Assembly: GCA_012845835.1 (NCBI GenBank)
Contig: JABAKD010000010.1
Coordinates: 6,640,597-6,704,596 of the forward strand
Reading direction: 5' to 3'
DNA: 64,000 nt
From: Undaria pinnatifida
Lineage: Eukaryota > Sar > Phaeophyceae > Laminariales > Alariaceae
A program made the translations under genes and the position numbers. This document shows positions 50,520-60,534 of the stretch, piece after piece; position 1 is the first letter of the stretch; each line of letters starts with the position of its first letter. Below the pieces are notes generated by a model. The model did no database searches, had not been told where the DNA came from, and saw only the letters and a program-made list of their open reading frames with translations.

Positions 50520-51257
50520 ATGATCAATAAGCAATCAGCAGCAAGGAGCACGTCAAGTAGTAAGCAACACAAAACTATTTGTCAGTTACGTACCAACACG
50601 ACCGCTCTTTTTCCAGTTGACCGCGGCAAACGACCAAAACAGCAACGGAGGCGGAGGCACCACAGCAACAACAAAGCACGCCTCCCACATCGTCTATACT
50701 TCTCCATAGAGTATTCTCGGGGAAAAGAACCACCAAACGATGCGATACCGGGACGAATGCATGCCACTGGTTTCTTCCGTGGATACCGTCTATACTACTT
50801 ACTATACGACCTTTGCGTGGCGCAGCTTAACAACAGGAACGATTTTTTCCCTTGCTTTTCATGTCGAAAAGTTTTTCCCTGTCTTTTGGTATACCCTCCC
50901 CCTTGCTATAAGTCAGACAAAAAACGTGTGTGTAATAGAGCGCATCAGTGTGTGTGCTCTTACTCGTATCTATATTACTTGCACAAGTACAAACTATGTC
51001 GATGTGCCCGAACTACCACACCTTCGAGGCCGGGGACGCAGTCACTCGTAATGCTGCTGTGTGGCGTTTTCTGGCGCAGTAATCGTAATCACTACCTTCT
51101 CATTTTAGTCATGCGTGCGCTTGCCATGTCTATCCATGTACGTACCTTCCGAAAAAAATTCAATAACGAAATGCAATACCTACCGCGGTACCATGGGGAT
51201 TTTTTCACAGTAAATATTATTTGTTTGGGACAAAATATGACGCCAATTTGGAAATAA
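50520..51257 (+). CDS. Hypothetical 245-aa ORF in the centre of the inverted repeat
   Basis: ATG at 50520, 11 bp after a TATATAA word; stop at 51255-51257. The N-terminus is basic and polar (RGKRPKQQRRRRHH), then comes a Cys- and Tyr-rich middle (FFPCFSCRKVFPC, CNRAHQCVCSYSYLYYLHKY). This is the longest frame between the arms and longer than expected by chance at this composition, but no domain is recognised. It could be spurious. Confidence 0.25.
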   Translation: MINKQSAARSTSSSKQHKTICQLRTNTTALFPVDRGKRPKQQRRRRHHSNNKARLPHRLYFSIEYSRGKEPPNDAIPGRMHATGFFRGYRLYYLLYDLCVAQLNNRNDFFPCFSCRKVFPCLLVYPPPCYKSDKKRVCNRAHQCVCSYSYLYYLHKYKLCRCARTTTPSRPGTQSLVMLLCGVFWRSNRNHYLLILVMRALAMSIHVRTFRKKFNNEMQYLPRYHGDFFTVNIICLGQNMTPIWK

Positions 51258-51305
51258 TGTCTTGCCAAGTTTTATTTTATCAACCTCTACATACACGTGT
51301 ACATC

Positions 51306-51560
51306 AAGATCCGAAGAATAAGTGGAGAGTACCGTTCAAGATACATTTTTTTGCGCGCTTCTCGCTTGTCTCGCTCAGCATCCATCCGCGTTCACGTTGA
51401 GGTGCGGAACGGATAGGGCAGGGCGAGGGGCGTTGGAGCCGCCCCCCGAGGACGGCGCTCGAACGAAGCGATTTGACCGACAAATTCCAGTTCCGAGAAT
51501 CCCATACTGAGGCCGAGACGAAAAAACTCCTGACCAAATCCCTGAAAAAATGATCATCAT
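51306..51560 (-). repeat. Repeat R5, minus-strand copy
   Basis: Inverted relative to 55637-55846: GATTTGGTCAGGAGTTTTTT, GTCTCGGCCTCAGTATGGG and AATTTGTCGGTCAAATCGCT lie in the same order when read on the minus strand. Confidence 0.8.
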
Positions 51561-51837
51561 ATCGTATTTATGTATATTTCTCTGGCGGAGGCATGCATTG
51601 CGTCAGTTATGATATATGCGTGTACCACGTTTGGTTTGTTTGTGTTTTTTTCCCTGGGGTATTCCTCCACTACAGAGTGAGTGGAGCCTGTCCTGTGACC
51701 ACAGACTTGATTATGCGACTTATTGTGAGAACAGTAGAGACGACCTCGGTGGTCACAAACTACGAGACAGAGATACACATTATTGCAAATACAGCAAGAC
51801 GATTTTCCCATGCAATGCCAACTATTATAAGATTACG

Positions 51838-52125
51838 CACTGCTACAGACACAGGCCACCCTCTTGGAGGTCTCTCTAATACGCAGGTTCCACGTTGGTC
51901 ACTCAGTTGTATTTAAGCTCTTGTAGTAGTCCCACAAGCCACAGGTATAACTAAACGCTCCACGCGTTGCGAGTCTAAAGAGCAACTGCATCATCCCCGT
52001 TTTCCTATACGCACATGCCTTCAAAGGCAAGTGAAACCTTTCATATAATTTCCGTATCCTAGATATTACGCCTTGTTAGGCTCCCAGGTAAATACCATAA
52101 CACTAGCCCACCCTGATGAGCCGAA
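51838..52125 (+). repeat. Repeat R6, first direct copy
   Basis: ACAGACACAGGCCA, AGGTTCCACGTTGGTCACTC, AGTCCCACAAGCCACAG, CTATACGCACATG and TAGGCTCCCAGG occur in this order here and at 55244-55500. Confidence 0.8.
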
Positions 52126-54540
52126 TATGCAGACATATGGAAGGTTCGGGGAAGCACCGGTTCCACGGTCGAGAACAAGACTTCGAAGGTGCGGCTCTTC
52201 AAAACCCACTCCCACGCCTCTACCCTGCGAGGCTACGAGCCCCTTGAAAAATGTCAAAGCAAAAAACCACAATTGGAGAACGGAAGACGGGAAACGGACT
52301 ACAGAAAACCCCAGCGAATGGCGGGATTGACAGGCGCGAGAGCTATCACTTTCCGCAGATTAACGAGGGGAATTGGGACGAAAGGGAACAGAAACGGGAA
52401 AACGGGAACTCCGGCCAACGACGCCATACAACACAAAATTCTTTGACTTCGAGATGAAGATTATTAGCGGGACCAAATTCTGATGGTTTCAACAAATAAT
52501 ATGGCTTTTAGTTCACTAACATAAATTCAAACTGCCCGATGCACAGCCCTAAAACGAAAAAACCCCAATCCACAAGCTCCAACGAGAAGCACAAAAGAAG
52601 CACGCGAGCCTCTTGGTGGATGTCCTCGTGGCCCACTGTAGGGGGTAGCACAAGGCATCTCTCTCTTACGTAGTTTACGGTCCTTCAATGCATAGTTCGG
52701 CGGTTGTCTCTGCTAACTCATCCCACGAGTAATACGTGTAGGATATCTTATCATAGCATCTACGACGCGTACCTACCTGCGTATCTTGCAGTATCTTAGA
52801 TAGCATCTCTCAAACCGGGTATCTCTTACGGGTGCTGTCATCTATATGTGCTTCTGTGAGATACGCCGTCATGAACGCGCGTGTGAGCCTCCTGTAGGTG
52901 AGCGCCCGTGGAGCCCACCCTAGGCGGAGGCACCCGGTGTCTCTCTCTGGTGTTCCACGGCCTTTGTACGTGTATTTCAGAGACAATCGCCCACCTCTCA
53001 CCCTCGTATGATACGTATAACAAAAATTGATACGGAGTAGATCGCACCTTGTGGTACATCTATCTGTTTCTACCTGCAGCGGCGGCAGTACAAAGCTATC
53101 GGCTCTGTCGTCGCCTCTCCTCTGTGTACTACTGCTGCTGTGTTTGATACGTCGTAATTCACACCCAGCCAGGGGCTGCGTCCGGCAGAGGCAAGCACGG
53201 CACGCATCCCAAATACTTGTGAATCACCAGTAGTAGTACGAGCAGCGTGCTGCAGCGGGTACTCTTCCCTTCGCTTGTATTTGTGCCTTTTGCAACACTC
53301 GTTGTTGGGTTTCTAGCAAATCTCTGTTCGTTCGCTACATTTTTCTGGGTCAACTAGACACGCTCACGGGCGGACCTGCGTACCTATCTATATACGTTAT
53401 GCTCTTGGCTCGGCTTGTTTTCTCCAGGGAGAAATGGGTCCCGCATAGCCTAGACTGGTTGTTGTTGCTGCTGCTGTACGTAATACGATTCGAAATAGCA
53501 GCGCTGTGATTCAAAAGGGCAGCGTTGTAGGTTGGAATTGACGGCGCGGTGGTGAAGCCGTAGTGCGCTGGAATATTGCGTCAGCTGCCTGAAGCTGACC
53601 CGTTAAGTATATCTGAATTCAAATCCAGTACGTTGGACGAGGATTCGTTAATTTGCCGCAAAAAATCACTTTTTTCGTGTTTTTCTGAATATGCATTACT
53701 TAGAGTCTACAAATAATAAAACTACTCCGTCCATGTGATACATTTCTAAAATTGTTGCCTGAAGGGCTGTCTACTATCAGAGTTCGAAGCTACAGCGGTG
53801 TGCCCTTAAGATTGGTTTGAGCACTGTCCCCACCTAGCTTCAATTTTGAATACAAGGCTGGACACCAGTTGTGCGGGAGAACTGAAGCGCAGGTGGCGAC
53901 AGACGACGCGGGTTCATTCGTCGCACAGCACGCGATCATCTCATCCATCTCAGAGATCGCATCATACGCGCTGTAAAAATGATACTAGAATCTGGCTGTA
54001 GACGGCGGTTCTTCTATTTCTTTAACAGCAGCAGCAGCAGAAGCAGCAGAAGCAGCAGAGGACAGACTTGGAAACAATCGTCTGAAAATCGCCCCAAGCA
54101 TCTCCTCCCGGGGCGCATCGAGGCCATCGGTGTGCCTTCCCTATCCAAAGCCCTCTGTCACGAAATAGCTAGGAACGTACGAATGCAGCAGTACGATATC
54201 GTATACTACTGCTTCATGCACCGGAGCATCGAGCAAGCAGATTATACAGATACTGGTCAACAGAAGCATCGCGATACACCTGACACGCGACTTCGCTTCC
54301 ACCTATTACGGGACACGTACACTTCCACCTGCGGGGACACGCACGCCCTTTCTCTGGATGTTGTTACGCGCGCTGACACTCACTGGTACATGGAGGTTTT
54401 TCGTGTAGGTACCCTATGCGAGGCCGTTTGGATTTGGTCTAGACAATTCAGAGACGTATCATTTCTTGAAAACGTCATGATTTGGTCCCGAAGAACTTCA
54501 TCCCGAGTCGGACAATTTCGTGTTATATATAACGAGATTA
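52126..54540. other. Central region, no confident gene
   Basis: Segments at 52620-52690 and 52905-52960 share GGCATCTCTCTCT / GGTGTCTCTCTCT phrasing with a preceding GCCCAC..TAGG, a weak tandem duplication. A 216-codon frame at 53979-54629 begins before, but ends inside, the T1 MITE at 54541; an AGCAGCAGC run lies at its 5' end. No domain is recognised. Confidence 0.4.
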
Positions 54541-55230
54541 GACCTACTATTACAGATTTTTTTGGGGCGATTATTTTTAGCGATTATGTTTGTAGTTTTG
54601 AGACTCCAGAAAAACTGCATGAGAAATAAGGGGCGCCCATTATGGCTTCTGATTTTTGGAAAGTGGTTTTATTTTGAATTGGTAGGCCTTGTTTTCCCGT
54701 TTGCCTTTATTTTTAAAATCTGGCACGTACACTGTCACCGGCGACGTTAGGTCACACCGCCTCTGCTGCTTGCTGTCTCTGTGCTGCTGCTATGATGCTA
54801 GTGTGGTGCTGGTGTGGTGGTTTTGATGGTGGTGGTGCTGCTGCTGTTGCGTTTGTGTGAGGACGAAGCTCTGTCTCGCACACAACCACAAGCGCGGTAT
54901 GCTGTAGTAGGTGTGTTTGTGATTCTTTGCTGTGGGTGTTGGTTGACTTGTACAGCAGACAGGTACCATACCAGGTACAGAGTAGGCAGTGGTGACATGT
55001 GATACTTGGTATGAGGTAGTATTCAAAAGTCAAATAATCCCAGTTCTGAGAGGATGGAAGAGCTTTTATTTCTGGGCTAGAAATAACCAAATCCGCTGAT
55101 TTTTGGTCTCGATTATTTCTGGACCCAGAAATAACGATGATTTATGGTCCCACAATGTATGGTTTTTATTTTTGGCGTCGGAGATCCCTGTTAAAGAGAG
55201 AAATTATCACTAAAAACATTTCCCTACGTC
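54541..55230. mobile_element. TTA-target MITE, family T1, third copy
   Basis: This 690-bp copy is flanked by TTA (54538-54540 and 55231-55233) with ends GACCTACTATTACAG and, at the right, CATTTCCCTACGTC. The body is colinear with 9772-10516, including the CTG/GGTG runs, the TACCAGGTA palindrome and GTCGGAGATCCCTGTTAAAG. Confidence 0.8.
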
Positions 55231-55243
55231 TTAGGGGTTGTTG

Positions 55244-55500
55244 ATACAGACACAGGCCATCCAGGTCTCCCTACTATTAATAGGCAGGTTCCACGTTGGT
55301 CACTCACTTGTATTAGATAAGCTCTTGTATTAGTCCCACAAGCCACAGATAGAACTAAACACCAAGGAGCAAATGCATCACCCCCTTTTTTCTATACGCA
55401 CATGGCTTCAAAGGCATGTACAACCCTCTTATAACATTTCCGTATTCCGTATCCTAGATAGTGCGCCTCGTTAGGCTCCCAGGGCAATGCCATACATATT
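55244..55500 (+). repeat. Repeat R6, second direct copy
   Basis: Colinear with 51838-52125, with small indels. Confidence 0.8.
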
Positions 55501-55590
55501 ATATACGAGCGATCGGAGTATCACACACAGCTTGCAAAGATGAGTTTCGACAAAGTATTCGATTTCACAGCCGGAGTGTGTGTGTGTGTG
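55497..55590 (+). repeat. R1 repeat, partial copy
   Basis: GATCGGAGTATCACACACAG, CTTGCAAAGATGAG, then a (GT)n run and an AT-rich edge, matching the R1 copies in RIC1 intron 1. Confidence 0.8.
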
Positions 55591-55636
55591 TGTGTTTTTT
55601 TTATAATATTTATATAACGATTTTTTTTTTTGAGGT

Positions 55637-55846
55637 GACGGGGATTTGGTCAGGAGTTTTTTCGTCTCGGCCTCAGTATGGGATTCTCGAAACTGGAATT
55701 TCTCGGTCAAATCGCTTCGTTCAAGCACCGTCTTCGGGGGGCGGCTCCAACGCCCCTCGCCCGGCCTTATCCGTTCCGAACCACGATGTGAACGCGGATG
55801 GGGGCTGACGAGACAAGCGAGAAGTTGCAAAAAACTTGTATTTTGA
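55637..55846 (+). repeat. Repeat R5, plus-strand copy
   Basis: Inverted partner of 51306-51560. Confidence 0.8.
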
Positions 55847-56099
55847 GGAGGTAATATCGAGCCATCGGTTGTTTCTTGACGTCTGCAGCGTCTGCAGAGC
55901 GTGATAATTTCCAAAATTGGCATCATTTCCAAACGATAGCAGTTAAAGTGTTGAATTTTGCGGTGGTATACTCTCGAGCGTTTGTTTTGCTGACGTCTGC
56001 ACAGCTTGAACGAATAAAACACGGGAAAACGTTTTTAAATGGCATGCTAAATGGCATCATTTCCAAATTGACATCATTTGCGAACTCCCCTCAGGCAAC

Positions 56100-57370
56100 C
56101 GGATATAGGCTCAAAATCGTTTTTTCGCGCGACGTATTATGCAAATATCTAGCCAAATTGCGACCGTGTAAATAATTGCGAGCTTAGTTAGGCTTTGACC
56201 CAATAGGCGAATGTTTTTTGCGCGACATATTATGCAAATAGCTAGCGAAATTGCGACCGCGAAAATAATTGCGAGGTCGTTAGTTAGGCTTTGACCCAAT
56301 AGGCGAATGAAATTGGCATGTCCAGCCTCTTTTTTCGGGGTCGCATAGGCGACCACGAGGTGATTATGCGGGCAAATGTTCCGAATTGAATTGTTTCCCT
56401 ATGCAAGCGAGTAGCATGCCAAAAACCGCGAAAATAAGTGCGAGCTGTTAGTTAGGCTTTGGCCCATTGAGCAAATAAAATCGGGATTTCAGCCTCTTTT
56501 TTCGGGGTCGAATAAGCGACGAAGAGGTGACAATGTGGGCAAGATTTCCATGAAACAAGAATGAAAAGAAAAACAAACGATAGGATTTGTGAAGAATCTG
56601 ATGCAAGAAGATTAAAAAGGCTGCAAGACGAAGAACATACGTCCACAAGAACGCCTGTTATACCAGTGGTAAATCGCTCTAATTCGTCCTTTTTTATTGC
56701 GTTTGGTGCTGTTCAAGTGTTCATCATTTTGAGCGTGCTCGGTTTGCACGTCAACCTGATATGGGCTCAAAATCGTTTTTTTAGGCGACCTACTATGCAA
56801 ATAACTAGCCAAAGTGCGACCGCGAAAATAATTGCAAGGTCGTTAGTTAGGCTTCGACGCAATAGGTGAATGAAATCGGCATTTTCAGCCTCTTTTTTCG
56901 GGGTCGCACAAGCGAACAAGAGGTGATAATGCGGGCAAGTATTCCGAATTGAACTGTTGCCCTATGCAAGCGAGTAGCATGCCAAAAACCTCGAAAAATA
57001 ATTGCGAGCTTTCAGTTAGGCTTTGACCCAACAGGCCAATGAAATTGGGATTTCAGCCTCTTTTTTCGGGGTCGCATAAGCGACCAAGAGGTGATAATGT
57101 GGGCAAGAATTCCATGAAACAAGAATGAAAAGGAAAACAAACTGTAGGAGTTGTGCAAGTATTCCGAATTGAACTGTTGCCCTATGCAAGCGAGTAGCAT
57201 GCCAAAAACCTCAAAAAATAATTGCGAGCTTTCAGTTAGGCTTTGCCCAACAGGCGAATGAAATTGGGATTTCAGCCTCTTTTTTCGGGGTCGCATAAGC
57301 GACCAAGAGGTGATAATGTGGGCAAGAATTCCATGAAACAAGAATGAAACGGAAAACAAACTATACGAGT
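56100..57370. repeat. Amplified subunit at the inner end of the right arm
   Basis: The phrase GTTAGGCTTTGACCCAATAG and variants occur near 56187, 56284, 56449, 56844, 57013 and 57233. Each is followed by CTCTTTTTTCGGGGTCG and GAGGTGATAATG.GGGC in most copies. The left arm has a single diverged copy. Confidence 0.8.
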
Positions 57371-59162
57371 TGTGCATAGTATTCCATGATTATTCGACCA
57401 GTACGTGAGTCAAATACCACTGTTTTGGCCTCATTTCAGGCTTTTTTCCACGGTTATTATGCTCGAGCTATGCCAGTCTTACTTACATTTATTATGTCGT
57501 TTTGTTTTGAACACCCCAATTTTGTTTGGAATTGTGCGTATAACCGGGGGGGGCTGAATCCTGGATACAAATCGCTCTAATTCGTCCGTGTATGTTGCGT
57601 TTGGTGCTGTTATTGCTGTTCAAGAGTTTCTCATCCTCATTTTGAGCGTGCTTGCTCGGCAAGCCAAACTGACATAGGCTTAGTATCGCTTTTTTGTGCG
57701 ACCCATCATGCAAATAGCTGGTCGAGTTGCGCTCGCATTGAAAATGTTTGCCGTACGCGGACGTACACGAGAAAACCCGAGTCGGTCGAAATAATTGTGA
57801 GCTTTTTGGATCAAAGCCTACCCAGCCAATCACGAATAAGCATATGGGGTCGGGGTTGACACGCCGTGCGGGGAGGTATCGACCCGGGAGATCATCGTTA
57901 TAGTTCCCGCGTTGTTGAAGCTGTAGAGATTCACAGGATTTCTGAACCGGGGATGGGGCCCTATCTCCCCCGTGTGCGACATAACTGCCCCCCATTGGTT
58001 GGTGAGCCTCTATCATCCTCCTAGGGTGGGGCGGTGCTGTGGCGCTCGAGCCAAGCAGCGATTTCAGCCAACGGAGTTGGGGCTTCCACACCGTTAGGGG
58101 CGGTGATGACCGGAGAGAACTCAGTTTTATTCTCCGGTTTGTCTGACTTTTGGATGTATAGAACGACCTCTGGACAGGGGATGGGACCCTATCGTCCCCG
58201 GGTGGAGCTGACTCTATAATATACGACCCCCAGCCAATCAGAGATCGGCCGGTCGGTGGGCTGGGGATTATTTCCACACTGTGCGGGGAGTTATAAATTG
58301 ATCCTGGTGATATCCGTGTTCGTTCCCGGGTTGTCGGAGTTGTATATGTATGTGTGGATTGATTATGATCCTGGGATGGGACCCTATCGTCCCCAGACGA
58401 CGGTTACTTTATGTGCGACTTCCGGCCAATGAGCGACCAGCGATCAGACAAAGGCCATACCAGGTAATACATTTTCTTTATTTTCGTCTGAAACTCGAGC
58501 CTGAAATTCTTAACTAGTAATACTCGAGCCTGAAGTTTTCAACAGCCAAATTCTTAATTCAGTGCTATCGCGTACTACTATTAATGCTAGCAATACTTTA
58601 TCTATCATATAGCAACAAGTAGCAGCATTATAATAGCAATCGAGGAATTGAATGGCGAAGGCAGCGACACCGTGCTTCACGCCTAGAATACCGTTAGCAA
58701 GTCTCTCCACGATCAGACTATACACACAGCTAGTCGGTCTGCGAGCCTCGGGTCTAGATACTATCATGCATGGTGTAGCAGAAGCTGGCTCAGTGCGCGC
58801 CTCTCAGTGGCTACGAAGAGAACATGAAGCATACATGGCCACCCCCTTGCTGGCCCTGGATGCTTGGTCGAATCAAAACATCAAGAAACGCACTCGAAAC
58901 GTCTCTTCGTGGCCAGACTAGAGGGTCAGTCTGCGTGGGCTCGGATTTATCCTATCGAAATGTTATGATGAAGTTCGGAATCGGATTCACGCAAGAAACC
59001 AGCAGAAGTAAGTAGTCCACTGTTAGTCTATATCGATCTTTCGGCATTACTTTACCTTCTACACGCGTACACTATGTGTTGCGTAGTAACGGGCTTTACT
59101 CTATCGGATATTGAATCGAACAAGTCGAAGTGCTGCCCTGCCCTACCCATGCGGAGCCCTTG
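57371..59162. repeat. Right arm of the large inverted repeat
   Basis: The inverted counterpart of 47384-49860 without the 681-bp MITE. It carries the three CCAAT modules (57830-58400), the 89-codon ORF and the CAAGGGCTCCGC terminus. A 261-codon minus-strand frame at 57492-58277 merely reads through the tandem modules. Confidence 0.8.
58652..58921 (+). CDS. Hypothetical 89-aa ORF, right arm copy
   Basis: Starts MAKAATPCFTPRIPLASLS and ends RTRNVSSWPD, reading outward. It is intact in both arms of the inverted repeat. No known family. Confidence 0.3.
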   Translation: MAKAATPCFTPRIPLASLSTIRLYTQLVGLRASGLDTIMHGVAEAGSVRASQWLRREHEAYMATPLLALDAWSNQNIKKRTRNVSSWPD

Positions 59163-59165
59163 TAA

Positions 59166-60534
59166 CTCAACAACAATGAGCACGCGGGCAAAAAACAGAA
59201 GAATGCAAGCCAGCACACCAGGCTATTTTTGCAGTAAAATAGAAAATAAGAAATGAATACTCGTCATGAAAAAACGGAAAAAGCAGGTGGAAAGAGGGAA
59301 ACAGAACGGCACGAAAAAACTGTCAGGAGATTCGGTCATGCAATGCCAAACGTACTCTGGTTAATGGATATGAATGCGGAACATACACAAGCCAGCATCC
59401 CAGGCAACTTGGGAAAATTAAATGCTGCTGCGCTGCCGATGCCCATCAGTATGATATGAACCAGACGCACCAATCGCGGTTGTCATTTCACATGTTCATT
59501 CATGCAGTAGGGTCTTCCACTCGGTAGACGGTACTGACGAAACCAGATTCTTTTTTCTTTAATAAATTGGTTCCTGGAACATTTCACTCCTATGTTGAGC
59601 CGCCTTCTAGGCTATTATATAGAACTTAGTATAGAAATAGGGGGATGCCATTGTGGTGACCGTGTGGTTCCAGCATAACAACGAGGGCGTTCGAATCAAA
59701 GAGCCCTAGTTTATCTCCTTTACCTCGGGGATAGGTGCTGACAGCCCCTAAAACGCGGCGGGATTTCTTCTGCTGGCAGTTGGTGCGTTGCCGCGCTGTG
59801 AGCTGTCACGCTATGCGCGCAGGCTGTTGCCGGCCCTGACACGTTTCTCTCGCAGTAACGGGTATGCCAAGCGAGCTCACCAGGTAGCTAACAGCACTGC
59901 TGTAGTGCCTTTCTGCGGAGTAACAATCTGTTTTGAGGTCGATCTGTGACAGGGCGTACCTACTTTTACACGCGCTCGATGGCACCGGACTTGTACATTT
60001 CAGGTATTACACTACAACAGCTGCTGTAAGTCAGACGACAATCGAAATGCTCTCGTGTGCCTCGCCTGGACGGCTGTTTACCTTCATCGTCTTGCAGGTT
60101 TGATAGTTCTTGGAGCCCTGCGTTCCTGCGTGTGTATAGACTATGCTGCTGTATCGAAACATCGATCTTATTTACCGGTTTTGAAATGTATCGCCCCCTT
60201 CCCCCCTTTACGACTATTGCGAGGCATCGAGCGGCTCTCGGGCTTGGACGAAGCTACATGCATTCCATGCTGCACGAATGCGCGCGCCTTCCCAATTTTC
60301 CACCGAGAACGATGGAGGGTACCAACTAGACGAGGTCAACATGGAATGGCTGCTCCGGTCGCAATGCCATCAACCAGTTCATCCGCCGGAGACGCTGAAA
60401 ACACAATATCCATACAAGGGCTGCATACGAGAGTGAATCTATATACCTTTCCTACCTCGCCCCCTAACCGCAGGGTACACGTCAGAAATAATAAGGAATC
60501 GCGTGTAAATTACTGCAATCCAACTCTGGTGTGA
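59166..60534. other. Between inverted repeat and satellite; no gene recognised
   Basis: A 159-codon frame at 60055-60534 has no recognisable domain. The words AGCCAGCAYMCCAGGC at 59211 and 59390 and CATGCAATGCCAA(A/C) near 59337 are the only repeated phrases noted. Confidence 0.4.

Larger units (their letters stand above)
47384..59162. mobile_element. 11.8-kb inverted-repeat structure, possible TA-target transposon
   Basis: Both outer ends read CAAGGGCTCCGC into the element and abut TA (47382-47383 and 59163-59164). The arms (left 47384 to about 50000, right about 57370 to 59162, with an expanded inner part from 56100) are colinear inverted copies. In a 270-bp ORF compared base by base I count 12 differences. 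The 6-kb centre holds other repeat pairs and a T1 MITE. No transposase, polymerase or integrase motif was found. Alternatives: two copies of a smaller element that landed in opposite orientation, or a segmental inverted duplication. Confidence 0.6.

Noticed and set aside
53979-54629. 216-codon ORF
   Set aside because: Its last 30 codons lie in a T1 MITE and the start is an AGC-repeat; no domain, so chance is likelier.
57492-58277. 261-codon minus-strand ORF in the right arm
   Set aside because: It reads through three tandem CCAAT modules; the matching left-arm frame is broken.
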